Shown: positions 17,081 to 24,804 of the stretch, piece by piece
Layout of the letters: each line of letters opens with the position of its first letter
Numbering within the stretch: the first letter of the stretch is position 1
From: an uncultured Lachnospiraceae bacterium
Lineage (GTDB): Bacteria > Bacillota > Clostridia > Lachnospirales > Lachnospiraceae
Assembly (NCBI GenBank): GCA_910586645.1
Contig: CAJUIS010000022.1
Span: forward strand, 1 to 39,882
Reading direction: 5' to 3'
DNA: 39,882 nt
Position numbers and translations under genes: made by a program
The notes under the pieces: model-generated
Databases searched by the model: none
The model's input: only the letters and a program-made list of their open reading frames with translations
What the model was told of the DNA's origin: nothing

Positions 17081-20000
17081 ATGAAGCGATTTGAAAGAAA
17101 ACCGCAAAACGTAAAAGAGAAAGGGGGGGGGTAGAAAACGCTTTATAGCATATGCGCTGTGCGGCTGTATGCTGTTTGCATCGGCACGGGCTGACGCCGT
17201 ATGGGCATTTGGCTTTGGAGAACGTACAGGGCGGAAAGAGGAATCTGTGCAGACGGGCAGATACGGACATGCATTTGTCACGCCGGAGGATGAGGCGTAC
17301 TTTCATTCTGAACAGGAATTTGGAGCTGTATCGTTGAGTGACGACAGGATCAGAGGAAAAATCGGTGAATCTGTGGAAATGAAAGTATACGCATGGAGTC
17401 AGAATGGGAGTGAAAACCTGACGTACGACTGGTATAATGAAGATGGAGACTGGCTGGAAGCAGGCAGCGCATCGGGGGATACGCTTACGATAGACAGTTT
17501 GGAACTTATACCTGTGTGATACGGGAGGAAAGCCTGGATCAGTCCGCAGAAGTGGAGTTTGATATAGTAAAATCTTCGAGTTTTTTTGTAACGGGACGTA
17601 TAGACGGGAAGGCATACGACTATTGGACGGAGCAGTTGTATTACGGGCAATACGCGACGCTTTCCGTGGAAGCCGCGGATTACCGCAGTGAAAATCCATT
17701 GGATTATCAATGGTATCAGGATGGGGAAGAAGTGGAAGGCGCCAATGAAAGCTCTTACCGTTTTCGTATGATGGATTCATATACAAACGTTGAATGCAGA
17801 GTCAGCAATGGAGAGGAGTCGGTTACGCAGACGTTTTCTCTGCACAAAAATCTAAATTCGCGGATTTTATTAAAATCCGGAAACGATAGTCAGTCAGTTG
17901 CTGTGAAAACGGGAAGCGACGTGACGCTTTCGGCAGAAGCTGATTATGAGTATGGCCAGGATTTGCTGACGTATCAGTGGTACAAAGGTTGGGAGAACGT
18001 ATTGCCTGCAGAGCCGCTTTTAGGAGAGACTTCTGCAACATATACGTTTACGCCGGATCCTGCAGAAGCAATGCAGACGTATAGCTGCGTTATTTCAAAC
18101 GGAAACGATCAAATTTCTTTCCATGGGTATGTATCTGTGCTGCAGGAAGACGTAGAGCTGAATTCTTCTATATCGGGCACAGTGGAAGGAAACACGGTTA
18201 CCTTGTCTCCCACTATACGAAAGGCAGATGGGTTTGCGGGAAATATTTCTTATCAGTGGTATAAATCTGATGCGGCGGGAAGTGAAAAGACTCCCATAGA
18301 CGGCGGGACAAAAGAAAAGCTGATTCTGGAAAATATAAAAGAAGCTGATTTGGGAAGATATGTTCTGGAGCTGTCCTGGGGAGAAGGAAAGACGGCGGAA
18401 GCATCCGCTACCATCTCCAAAAACAGTTGGCTCTGCAGCGTAAGTCCTGCGGCTGTTCTTACGGGGACAGAAACGCCGGTGACTTATACGGCAGCAGCCG
18501 GGTATTCGGACAGCCAGATGGAAAATGTCGCTTATCAGTGGTATAAAACTGAGTCCGGTACAAAAGAAAAAATACCAGGCGCAGTAAACCGTACGCTTAC
18601 GGTAAATTATCCGTCAGAGACAGCAGACTGCAGTTATAGCTGCGAGCTTACAATAAACGGGATTGTATGCGAGAGTCGGGCGATGTACCTGCTGCAGGAA
18701 GTGTATTCTTCCGGCTTTGGAATGGAGACTGGTGAGCAGACTGTTTTTTATAATAAAAAACATGACAGCGTGATTGCTCTGGATCCGCATATCGTAAAAG
18801 GGGAAGCGGCAGACCTGACGATTTCCTGGTTCAGATTTAGCAATGGATGGATAAAACAAGACTGTACAGAAGGCGTTTATGAGCTGGATATTGACGAGCT
18901 GGATCTGGAAACGGAACGGTATAAAGTGACAGTTTCGGATGCATCCGGGCAGGTGCGGGAGCGGACATTTACGCTTCGGCAGGAAAAGACGCTGACGCTT
19001 GAAGGAGAGGCGGATTCTGCTCCAAAGGAGAGGCCGATAACTCCGGTAGGGATTGCAGGGTGGCCGGGTACGGGTCAGCCGCAGCCGAATCCGCCAGGAG
19101 GAACAGAGTATGTATGTTACAGTGTAAAAGAGGGGGGCAAAGCGGAACTGCACTGCAAAGCGGAAAGCACAGAAGGAGAAATTTCCTATCAGTGGAAGCG
19201 GATGGAAAATATGGGATTTGTGGAGATTGACGGGGCAACGTCGCCGGACTATGTCATACAGCAGACAGAAGCAGGGGATTATGGCACATACCGCTGTATT
19301 GTGACAGATGGGAATCAGACAAAATATTACGAATGCATGTTAAGGAAGAGCCAAATATATTGGTCAGGGACGACGGGCATATGGGTTCCGGAGCCTGTTT
19401 ATACGGGACAGAAAAATGTTTCTTTTTCCCGTGAAGTGATGAATGAAAACTGGGAGGCGCTGGAGGACGCCGACTTCCAGTGGATGAAGAGAGAATGGCA
19501 GCAAGATCCGGAAACAGGCGCAGGATCTATGGTTGAGATACCCATAGAAGCTTCTGACCGTATAAGCGGGGTCGATACGAATACGCTGACATTTGCGGAA
19601 ATACAGCCGGAGGATTATGGAACCTATATCTTAAAAGTAACCTGGGAAGGAGTGGAATCAAGCGCGTATATGTCTTTACAGCGGCGCTGGGTGGATTGGA
19701 AAGGCAATCGTCCTGATGGTCCTGATGGCGTTGATTCCGGTGAAAAGAGTTTTTACGCGGGAGAAGGAGAAAACATATATCTGCAGACGGCGGCGGCCGT
19801 GCCGGAGGACCTTATCACATATCAATGGTATTTTGAATCGGATGACGGGGAAAGATATGAGGAGATTGCCGGGGCCACAGGCCCGGATTATCCGGTAAAT
19901 CTGACGGACAGCGATAAGTTTGGACAGTATTTTTGTAAAGCAACGATAAACGGCGATACGTATGAAGCGGTGCGCGCATATATTCACAGAGGTTCGTCGG

Positions 20001-21340
20001 GCAGCTCAGCGTTTAAGGCTCTGGCGAAAGGATTTGGTTTTGATATGGTAAACAGATATTTTGACATCGGCGATACGGCTCATATGGGAGTTGTCGCTTA
20101 CGCTCCCGGATCAGACGTTTCTTACCAGTGGCAGGTCTGCTCTTTTTCAAATCCTGCCGAAGACGCATATATGTTTGCAGACATTCCGGGCGCCAGCAGT
20201 CCGGATTACAGTATCGCGATCCAGTCCGGGCAAGACTACGGCACATACCGGTGTGAAGTCACACGCCTGGACACGGGTGAGAAAGAATATGTAACGTATG
20301 GCGTCTATTCAGAGCAGCCAATAGAGCCGAAACCAGAGCCGCAGCCGGGGCTCAAAACGCCTGTTGCGGGAGTGACGCTAAGTCCGGCGGAGCTTAGGCT
20401 TGCAAGAGGACAGAGCATGGCGCTTACGTATACGGTGCTCCCGGCAGAGGCGTCCGATAAATCTGTAACATTTCAAAGCAGCAATCCGGCTGTGGCTTCC
20501 GTAGACAACGGAATGGTCACGGCAAACGGGGCGGGAGAAGCGGTTATTGCCGTAACGACGAGAGACGGGGCAAAAACAGCTTCCTGCAAAGTGACGGTAT
20601 ATGTCCCTGCAGAGCGGATTCTTCTGTTAAAAACGAAAAGCATTGTAAAGGGAGAAAGCGTGAAGCTTGCGGCTACGGTTCTGCCCAAAGAAAGTACGGA
20701 CATTATCACATGGACGTCTTCCAATCCGAAAGCGGCGCAGGTATCGCAGGACGGGACAGTGAAAGCCATCGAAGCGGGGACGGCAAAGATTACCGCACAG
20801 ACGGCGGGCGGCAAAAAGGCAGTCTGTACGGTGAATGTCCTGAGGAAAAAAATAACGGCGTCTAAAGTAAAGCTGAACAAGACAAAAGCAGAGATAAAAG
20901 CAGGCTCAGTTTTGCAGCTTACGGCAAGCATGACTCCGTCCAAAAGTTCGGATACGCTGAAGTGGTCCAGTTCAAATAAAAAGATTGCGGAAGTGGATGC
21001 AAACGGGGTTGTGACTGCGAAAAAGCCCGGAAAAGTAAAAATTACGGTCAAAACATCCAAAAACAAAAAAGCCGTCTGCCAGATTCAGGTGACGCTGGAC
21101 GCACAGTCTGTGAAACTGAACAAGACGGCGCTGACTTTAAAAACAGGGGCGTCCTTTCGGCTGAAAGCCATTCAGACGCCGAAAAACGCGACGGGCGCTT
21201 TGAAATGGACTTCTTCGGTAAAGAAGATTGCATCCGTAGATAAAAAAGGAAAGGTAAAAGCCTTAAAGAAGGGAAGAGCCATAATTACCGTAAAAACAAA
21301 AAATGGAAAACAGGCCAAATGTAAAGTGACTGTAAAATAA
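17081..21340 (+). pseudogene. Disrupted Ig-like/Big_2 secreted protein gene (whole locus)
   Basis: The natural start is ATG 17081 with an AAAGGAG site. Its frame meets a TAG at 17132 directly after a run of nine G (17123-17131). With eight G the frame would continue as GRKRFIAYALCGCMLFASARA, a convincing signal peptide, and on through an Ig-like module (LTYDWYN) to a TGA at 17517-17519. There a second break occurs. The Ig strand FGTYTCVIREE is present but in the frame used by the long downstream ORF, and about five codons expected between LTIDS and FGTYTC are missing. This suggests a deletion of 3n+1 bases (13 or 16) near 17495-17500. The locus therefore cannot make full-length protein of roughly 1420 residues as sequenced. 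The first break could be a sequencing error or slippage; the second looks like a real deletion. Confidence 0.8.
17516..21340 (+). CDS. Surviving reading frame of the Ig-like/Big_2 protein
   Basis: This is the 1274-codon downstream portion of the disrupted locus. It holds about nine Ig-like modules of roughly 95 residues. Each is marked by a YQWYK-type strand and, near its end, a YGTYRC-type strand (for example YQWKRM...DYGTYRC). Four Big_2 domains follow (from about residue 945 to the end), marked by strands such as SSNPAVASVD and WTSSNPKAAQV, and the C-terminus is lysine-rich (KCKVTVK). The only nearby start is a GTG at 17516 that lies inside an Ig strand and lacks a ribosome site or signal peptide, so it is probably not translated alone. 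The conserved coding character over 3.8 kb suggests recent inactivation. A surface adhesin role is inferred from architecture only. Confidence 0.7.
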   Translation: MIREESLDQSAEVEFDIVKSSSFFVTGRIDGKAYDYWTEQLYYGQYATLSVEAADYRSENPLDYQWYQDGEEVEGANESSYRFRMMDSYTNVECRVSNGEESVTQTFSLHKNLNSRILLKSGNDSQSVAVKTGSDVTLSAEADYEYGQDLLTYQWYKGWENVLPAEPLLGETSATYTFTPDPAEAMQTYSCVISNGNDQISFHGYVSVLQEDVELNSSISGTVEGNTVTLSPTIRKADGFAGNISYQWYKSDAAGSEKTPIDGGTKEKLILENIKEADLGRYVLELSWGEGKTAEASATISKNSWLCSVSPAAVLTGTETPVTYTAAAGYSDSQMENVAYQWYKTESGTKEKIPGAVNRTLTVNYPSETADCSYSCELTINGIVCESRAMYLLQEVYSSGFGMETGEQTVFYNKKHDSVIALDPHIVKGEAADLTISWFRFSNGWIKQDCTEGVYELDIDELDLETERYKVTVSDASGQVRERTFTLRQEKTLTLEGEADSAPKERPITPVGIAGWPGTGQPQPNPPGGTEYVCYSVKEGGKAELHCKAESTEGEISYQWKRMENMGFVEIDGATSPDYVIQQTEAGDYGTYRCIVTDGNQTKYYECMLRKSQIYWSGTTGIWVPEPVYTGQKNVSFSREVMNENWEALEDADFQWMKREWQQDPETGAGSMVEIPIEASDRISGVDTNTLTFAEIQPEDYGTYILKVTWEGVESSAYMSLQRRWVDWKGNRPDGPDGVDSGEKSFYAGEGENIYLQTAAAVPEDLITYQWYFESDDGERYEEIAGATGPDYPVNLTDSDKFGQYFCKATINGDTYEAVRAYIHRGSSGSSAFKALAKGFGFDMVNRYFDIGDTAHMGVVAYAPGSDVSYQWQVCSFSNPAEDAYMFADIPGASSPDYSIAIQSGQDYGTYRCEVTRLDTGEKEYVTYGVYSEQPIEPKPEPQPGLKTPVAGVTLSPAELRLARGQSMALTYTVLPAEASDKSVTFQSSNPAVASVDNGMVTANGAGEAVIAVTTRDGAKTASCKVTVYVPAERILLLKTKSIVKGESVKLAATVLPKESTDIITWTSSNPKAAQVSQDGTVKAIEAGTAKITAQTAGGKKAVCTVNVLRKKITASKVKLNKTKAEIKAGSVLQLTASMTPSKSSDTLKWSSSNKKIAEVDANGVVTAKKPGKVKITVKTSKNKKAVCQIQVTLDAQSVKLNKTALTLKTGASFRLKAIQTPKNATGALKWTSSVKKIASVDKKGKVKALKKGRAIITVKTKNGKQAKCKVTVK

Positions 21341-21357
21341 ATGTTTTTTTGAATGAA

Positions 21358-21395
21358 AAATCCTGCCGGCGATGGTTCCGGCAGGATTTATGTTT
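21358..21395. terminator. Bidirectional terminator between convergent genes
   Basis: A perfect 12-base stem (21358-21369 with 21378-21389) with an 8-base loop lies between the stop of the Ig/Big_2 locus and the end of the ECF gene, with A residues before and T residues after it. Confidence 0.85.
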
Positions 21396-21964
21396 TAAGG
21401 CGCGCACTGTTCTATTGCAGGAATTTTCAAAAGGATGGGAAGAAGGACAAGGGAAATCACAATGCCTGTTGCGCCCTGTAAGAGATTGAATGGGATTCCG
21501 GCGGCGGAAGATGCGATTCCGGCAAGAAGGGCAGACTGCGTAAAGCCTCCGGAGCCAAACGCAGCTACGCCCGCTTCATAGAGGAAATATCCTGTGACCA
21601 TAATGGCTTCCCCGGCAAGCCCGCCGGCAATCACGCAGATTCTTTGCGTGCGTGCGGAAGGTTTCATGCGGTTTTGCAGCAGGTGAAACAGAGATCCCGC
21701 AGCGCCTGCCGTTAAAGCCTTAATGAGAAATGTGGCGGGGGCGAAAGAGACATAGCCGGAAAAAAGATCTGCAAACATAGAGCCTGTGCCCCCGGCAAGC
21801 GCGCCGGAAAGAGGGCCGAGCGCAATTCCGGAAAGGAGAACCAGCCCGTCGCCCAAATGGATATAGCCAAAGGTGGGCGTAGGTATTTTAATCATCATAG
21901 TTGCAACGCAGGTAAATGCCGTCATCAGAGCTGTCAGCGTTAATTTTTTTGTATTTTGCTTCAT
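21395..21964 (-). CDS. ECF transporter S component (substrate-binding membrane subunit)
   Basis: A 189-residue membrane protein with five to six hydrophobic segments, of the small S-component type that captures a vitamin or precursor and docks with the shared EcfT/EcfA energising module. The family-typical features are an N-terminal LTALMTAFTCVATM helix, FGYIHLGDGLVLLSG, a G-rich ALAGGTGSMFADL turn and FAPATFLIKAL. These fit the PF07155-like group. The ligand cannot be read from sequence; no vitamin genes or riboswitch lie next to it. No EcfA or EcfT gene is in the window, so it must use a module encoded elsewhere. The start has a GAGAGG site. Confidence 0.88.
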   Translation of the reverse strand: MKQNTKKLTLTALMTAFTCVATMMIKIPTPTFGYIHLGDGLVLLSGIALGPLSGALAGGTGSMFADLFSGYVSFAPATFLIKALTAGAAGSLFHLLQNRMKPSARTQRICVIAGGLAGEAIMVTGYFLYEAGVAAFGSGGFTQSALLAGIASSAAGIPFNLLQGATGIVISLVLLPILLKIPAIEQCAP

Positions 21965-21990
21965 ACGAAACCTCTCTTTTCTTTTTTTTC

Positions 21991-22019
21991 ATCATACGGG
22001 ATAAGCGGCTTATCATAAA
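21991..22019 (-). promoter_or_regulatory. Candidate promoter with operator palindrome for the ECF gene
   Basis: On the reverse strand TATGAT (21996-21991) could be a -10 with a weak TTTATG -35 (22019-22014) and a 17-base spacer. A perfect 7+1+7 palindrome, GATAAGC-G-GCTTATC (22000-22014), fills the spacer, where a repressor could block transcription. The -35 is poor, so the promoter is tentative; the palindrome is plain. Confidence 0.4.
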
Positions 22020-22059
22020 TGACCAGTTTTTGAAAAAATGATCAGGACAGTTGGAAAGC

Positions 22060-22099
22060 GCCAGAATTTAACTGGCAATGCGTTTTACAATATATATAG
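22060..22099 (+). promoter_or_regulatory. Probable remnant of the tandem-hairpin leader, copy C
   Basis: GCCAG/CTGGC (22060-22064 with 22072-22076) forms a first hairpin, followed three bases later by GCGTTTTACAA (22080-22090) and then TATATATAG. This matches the left half of the second hairpin and the AT tract of copies A and B, but the right arm is missing and no ribosome site or start follows directly. It lies upstream of the promoter of the signalling cluster. Confidence 0.35.
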
Positions 22100-22153
22100 A
22101 CAAAAAACAGGGATTGAATTATAATGAGTAAAAATAGGGTCTTTGAAAACGAG

Positions 22154-22182
22154 TTGACATTTATACTCAAAAATGCTATATT
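22154..22182 (+). promoter_or_regulatory. Strong sigma-A promoter of the signalling cluster
   Basis: A consensus TTGACA (22154-22159) and TATATT (22177-22182) are separated by 17 bases, about 50 bases before the first gene of the cluster. This is the best promoter match in the window and is housekeeping type, not the flagellar sigma-28 type. Confidence 0.75.
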
Positions 22183-22231
22183 TGACGATAGGAAACTGTT
22201 AATTTGCAATGATATGTAGTGAGAGGGCGTC

Positions 22232-23287
22232 ATGGATAAGCAGCAAATATTAATCGTGGACGATGAAGAAATAAATCGATTGATACTTGATGGAATGTTT
22301 GAGGAAGAAGAGTACGGCAAGATCGAAGCTTCCAATGGACAAGAGGCGATTTATCATATTGAAAATACACATAATCTGGGTCTTATTTTGCTGGACATTA
22401 TTATGCCGGTTATGGATGGATTTAAGGTGCTCGAATATATGCAGGAGCACGGGCTGATCGATAAGATTCCCGTGATACTGATTACAAGCGAGACGATTGG
22501 AGACAGCGAAGATAAGGCTTATTCCTATGGAGTGGCGGATGTCATACATAAGCCTTTTTATCCATATATTGTGAAAAAAAGGTGCAACAATATCATCAAG
22601 CTGTATCAGAATAAGCATAATATGGAAGTGCGCTTAAAAGAACAGGAAGAAGCGATTTTAGCGCAGCAGAAAGAGATCAATGACAACAACGAATTTATGA
22701 TTGATGCGTTAAGCTCCGTCATTGAATCCAGAAACGCGGAGACAGGGGATCATACCAAGCGGATCAAACGTTTGACGAGGATTATGCTGAAATGCCTGAT
22801 GGAGCTGTTTCCACAGTATGGTCTGACGGAATCTCAGATGGATCTGATTACCAGAGCGTCGGCATTGCATGATATAGGAAAGATAGGGATTCCCGATGCG
22901 ATTTTACTGAAGCCGGGACGCCTGACGGATGAAGAATTTGAGATTATGAAGTCGCACACGACGATTGGCGGCGAAATCCTGCAGAAATTCTACAGGAACC
23001 AGAAGAGCGAGTTTGATCGCTATGCTTATGAAATCTGCCGGCATCACCATGAGCGTTGGGACGGCAGGGGATATCCGGATCATCTGGCGGGTGATGAGAT
23101 ACCAATCAGTGCACAGGTTGTTGCCATAGCTGATGTTTACGATGCTTTGATAAGTCCCAGGGTATATAAGAGCGCGTTTACTCCTGACGAAGCATACGAC
23201 ATGATTGTAAATGGAAAATGCGGTCAGTTCCCTCCGGACATACTGGAATGTTTCAGCTTAGCAAAAGATGAGTTTAATTTATTGTAG
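22232..23287 (+). CDS. Response regulator with HD-GYP domain (c-di-GMP phosphodiesterase)
   Basis: A 351-residue soluble output protein. The receiver domain (about 4-125) has the acidic pocket DDEE, phospho-acceptor Asp55 in LLDIIMP and Lys107 in HKPF. A coiled-coil linker (about 130-160) leads to an HD-GYP domain (about 160-345). That domain keeps the metal and catalytic residues: His174 in GDHTKR, His213-Asp214 in ALHDIGKIGIPD, SHTTIGG, RHHHERWDGRGYPD with the GYP motif at 280-282, and ADVYDAL. HD-GYP proteins hydrolyse c-di-GMP (some cGAMP), so phosphorylation probably tunes this activity. It is the first gene of the cluster, with a GAGAGG site, and is the likely active partner of the degenerate HD-GYP protein at 24805. 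Confidence 0.92.
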   Translation: MDKQQILIVDDEEINRLILDGMFEEEEYGKIEASNGQEAIYHIENTHNLGLILLDIIMPVMDGFKVLEYMQEHGLIDKIPVILITSETIGDSEDKAYSYGVADVIHKPFYPYIVKKRCNNIIKLYQNKHNMEVRLKEQEEAILAQQKEINDNNEFMIDALSSVIESRNAETGDHTKRIKRLTRIMLKCLMELFPQYGLTESQMDLITRASALHDIGKIGIPDAILLKPGRLTDEEFEIMKSHTTIGGEILQKFYRNQKSEFDRYAYEICRHHHERWDGRGYPDHLAGDEIPISAQVVAIADVYDALISPRVYKSAFTPDEAYDMIVNGKCGQFPPDILECFSLAKDEFNLL

Positions 23288-23305
23288 TGATGGGAACTTA
23301 TAGCA

Positions 23306-23342
23306 GGCAGCAAAGAAGTAGAAATATTTTTTGCTGTCTTTT
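23306..23342 (+). terminator. Hairpin with T run between first and second cluster genes
   Basis: GGCAGCAAA (23306-23314) pairs with TTTGCTGTC (23330-23338), one G-U, followed by TTTTAT. It lies in the 77-base gap before the PAS kinase and may act as an attenuator lowering expression of the rest of the cluster relative to the first gene. Confidence 0.5.
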
Positions 23343-23364
23343 ATCTTCTTTACAGGAGGATGTT

Positions 23365-24792
23365 ATGGCAGAGGGCAAAAGCGGCATATTTTTCATGGAA
23401 GACGCCCTGGAAATGGTTCTTGTTTTTGACGGTTCAGGGATAATTTCCTATGCGAATGCTGCGGCAATGAAAAAACTGGAATATGACAAAGAGCTGTGCG
23501 GCAGACATATCGGGGATGTGTTTCCAAATACGTTCCGTCAGACGGAGGATGGATTTGAGACAGAGCATATTTTTGGCGACGAAATCAAAAACCTTGTGGC
23601 ATACCGCAGAAACCTTACGTGTTTTCCTGTGGAAGCCAGGATTTTAGACAGCAGGGAATCGGCCGGAACGTACATATGCATGGCGAATGACATACTGGAA
23701 AAAGAATTTTTAAATAAAGAAATAGAACAGGTAAAACAGGAAGCGCAGCAGGCGCTCAAAGTGAAATCGGAGTTTGTCGCAAATGTGACGCATGAGCTTC
23801 GGACTCCCGTAAACGGCATTCTGGGAAATGTCCGGGAGATGTATGACGACAGTCTGGACGGACGGACGGTCAGGTCTTTGAAGCTGATTGAACGCTGCTG
23901 CGACGATATGAATAAAATTATCAATAACATTCTGGACTTTTCCAAGCTGGAAGCCGGCAAGTTCACTTTAGAGCCAAGAAAGTTTCATTTCCGGAATATG
24001 CTTGATTATGTGAAGTCCAATCATATCAATAAACTGACGGAAAAGGGACTGGGGTTTTTTATGACAGTATCGCCTCAGGTGCCGGAGCATATTATCGGCG
24101 ATGAACTGCGCATTGTGCAGATTTTAGGCAATCTGATATCGAACGCCCAGAAATTCACTTCCATTGGAAAGATCACCGTTGAAGCGGTTAAGACCGCGCA
24201 GGTCAACGATAAAATAGAATTGTTTTTTATGGTAAAAGATACCGGAATCGGGATTGACGATGCGGACAAGGATAAGCTGTTCCGGAGTTTTTCCCAGGTG
24301 GACGCCTCTATTTCGAGGAAGTACGGGGGCACCGGGCTTGGCCTTAACATCTGCAAGCAGTTGGTAGAACTGATGGGCGGCAGAATTGAGGTGGAGAGCG
24401 AGAAGAATAAAGGGAGCACGTTTTCTTTTTCCATCTGGGTAGGCGTCTGTGAAGAAGAGGAGAATGCGTCTTTCCAGAAGGAAAGTCAGACGGTGTTTGA
24501 AGCGCCGCCGCCTTTGGCCGGAGAAGAAGAGTCTGTGGAAGACATCCGGAAATACGGCACGCCGCAGAATTTTAAAACGCTCAGGAACAACCTGTCAAAA
24601 TTAATTCTGTGCGTGGAGATGGAAAACTGGGAAAAGGCGGAAATGTTTATGGAGACTGTCAGAGAGCTGACGAACGGGGCGCCCCGCGAAGTCGGACGTG
24701 TGGTTCTGCGGCTTAAGATGGCGATTCAGAAAGAAAACTATGATAAAATTACGACTGCGTTTGAAGAATTGAATCAGATTCTGAATCCTTAA
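23365..24792 (+). CDS. Soluble PAS-domain sensor histidine kinase
   Basis: A 475-residue cytoplasmic kinase with no membrane span. It has an N-terminal PAS-like domain (about 10-112), a short coiled coil, and HisKA with phospho-acceptor His143 in THELRTP. The HATPase domain (about 245-385) has an N box near ISNAQKF, DTGIGID and GGTGLGLNICKQL. The C-terminal 85 residues (about 392-475) are all helical and resemble an HPt bundle but contain no histidine, so they may be an interaction module. The start at 23365 is chosen because an AGGAGG site sits directly upstream; a longer frame from a GTG at 23287 lacks one and would cover the hairpin region. It lies between two HD-GYP response regulator genes, which are its likely partners. 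Confidence 0.9.
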   Translation: MAEGKSGIFFMEDALEMVLVFDGSGIISYANAAAMKKLEYDKELCGRHIGDVFPNTFRQTEDGFETEHIFGDEIKNLVAYRRNLTCFPVEARILDSRESAGTYICMANDILEKEFLNKEIEQVKQEAQQALKVKSEFVANVTHELRTPVNGILGNVREMYDDSLDGRTVRSLKLIERCCDDMNKIINNILDFSKLEAGKFTLEPRKFHFRNMLDYVKSNHINKLTEKGLGFFMTVSPQVPEHIIGDELRIVQILGNLISNAQKFTSIGKITVEAVKTAQVNDKIELFFMVKDTGIGIDDADKDKLFRSFSQVDASISRKYGGTGLGLNICKQLVELMGGRIEVESEKNKGSTFSFSIWVGVCEEEENASFQKESQTVFEAPPPLAGEEESVEDIRKYGTPQNFKTLRNNLSKLILCVEMENWEKAEMFMETVRELTNGAPREVGRVVLRLKMAIQKENYDKITTAFEELNQILNP

Positions 24793-24804
24793 GGAGGAGT
24801 ACAT

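Noticed and set aside
17500..17520. Programmed ribosomal frameshift joining the two Ig-like frames
   Set aside because: There is no slippery heptamer or downstream structure evident, and several codons of the Ig module are missing, which a frameshift would not explain.
22040..22231. c-di-GMP riboswitch upstream of the HD-GYP gene
   Set aside because: I looked for the conserved c-di-GMP-I core motifs and tetraloop-receptor pattern and did not find them here or in front of the surface-protein genes.
23287..24792. Longer start for the PAS kinase at a GTG overlapping the preceding stop
   Set aside because: It lacks a ribosome site and would translate through a terminator-like hairpin, while an AGGAGG sits just before the ATG at 23365.
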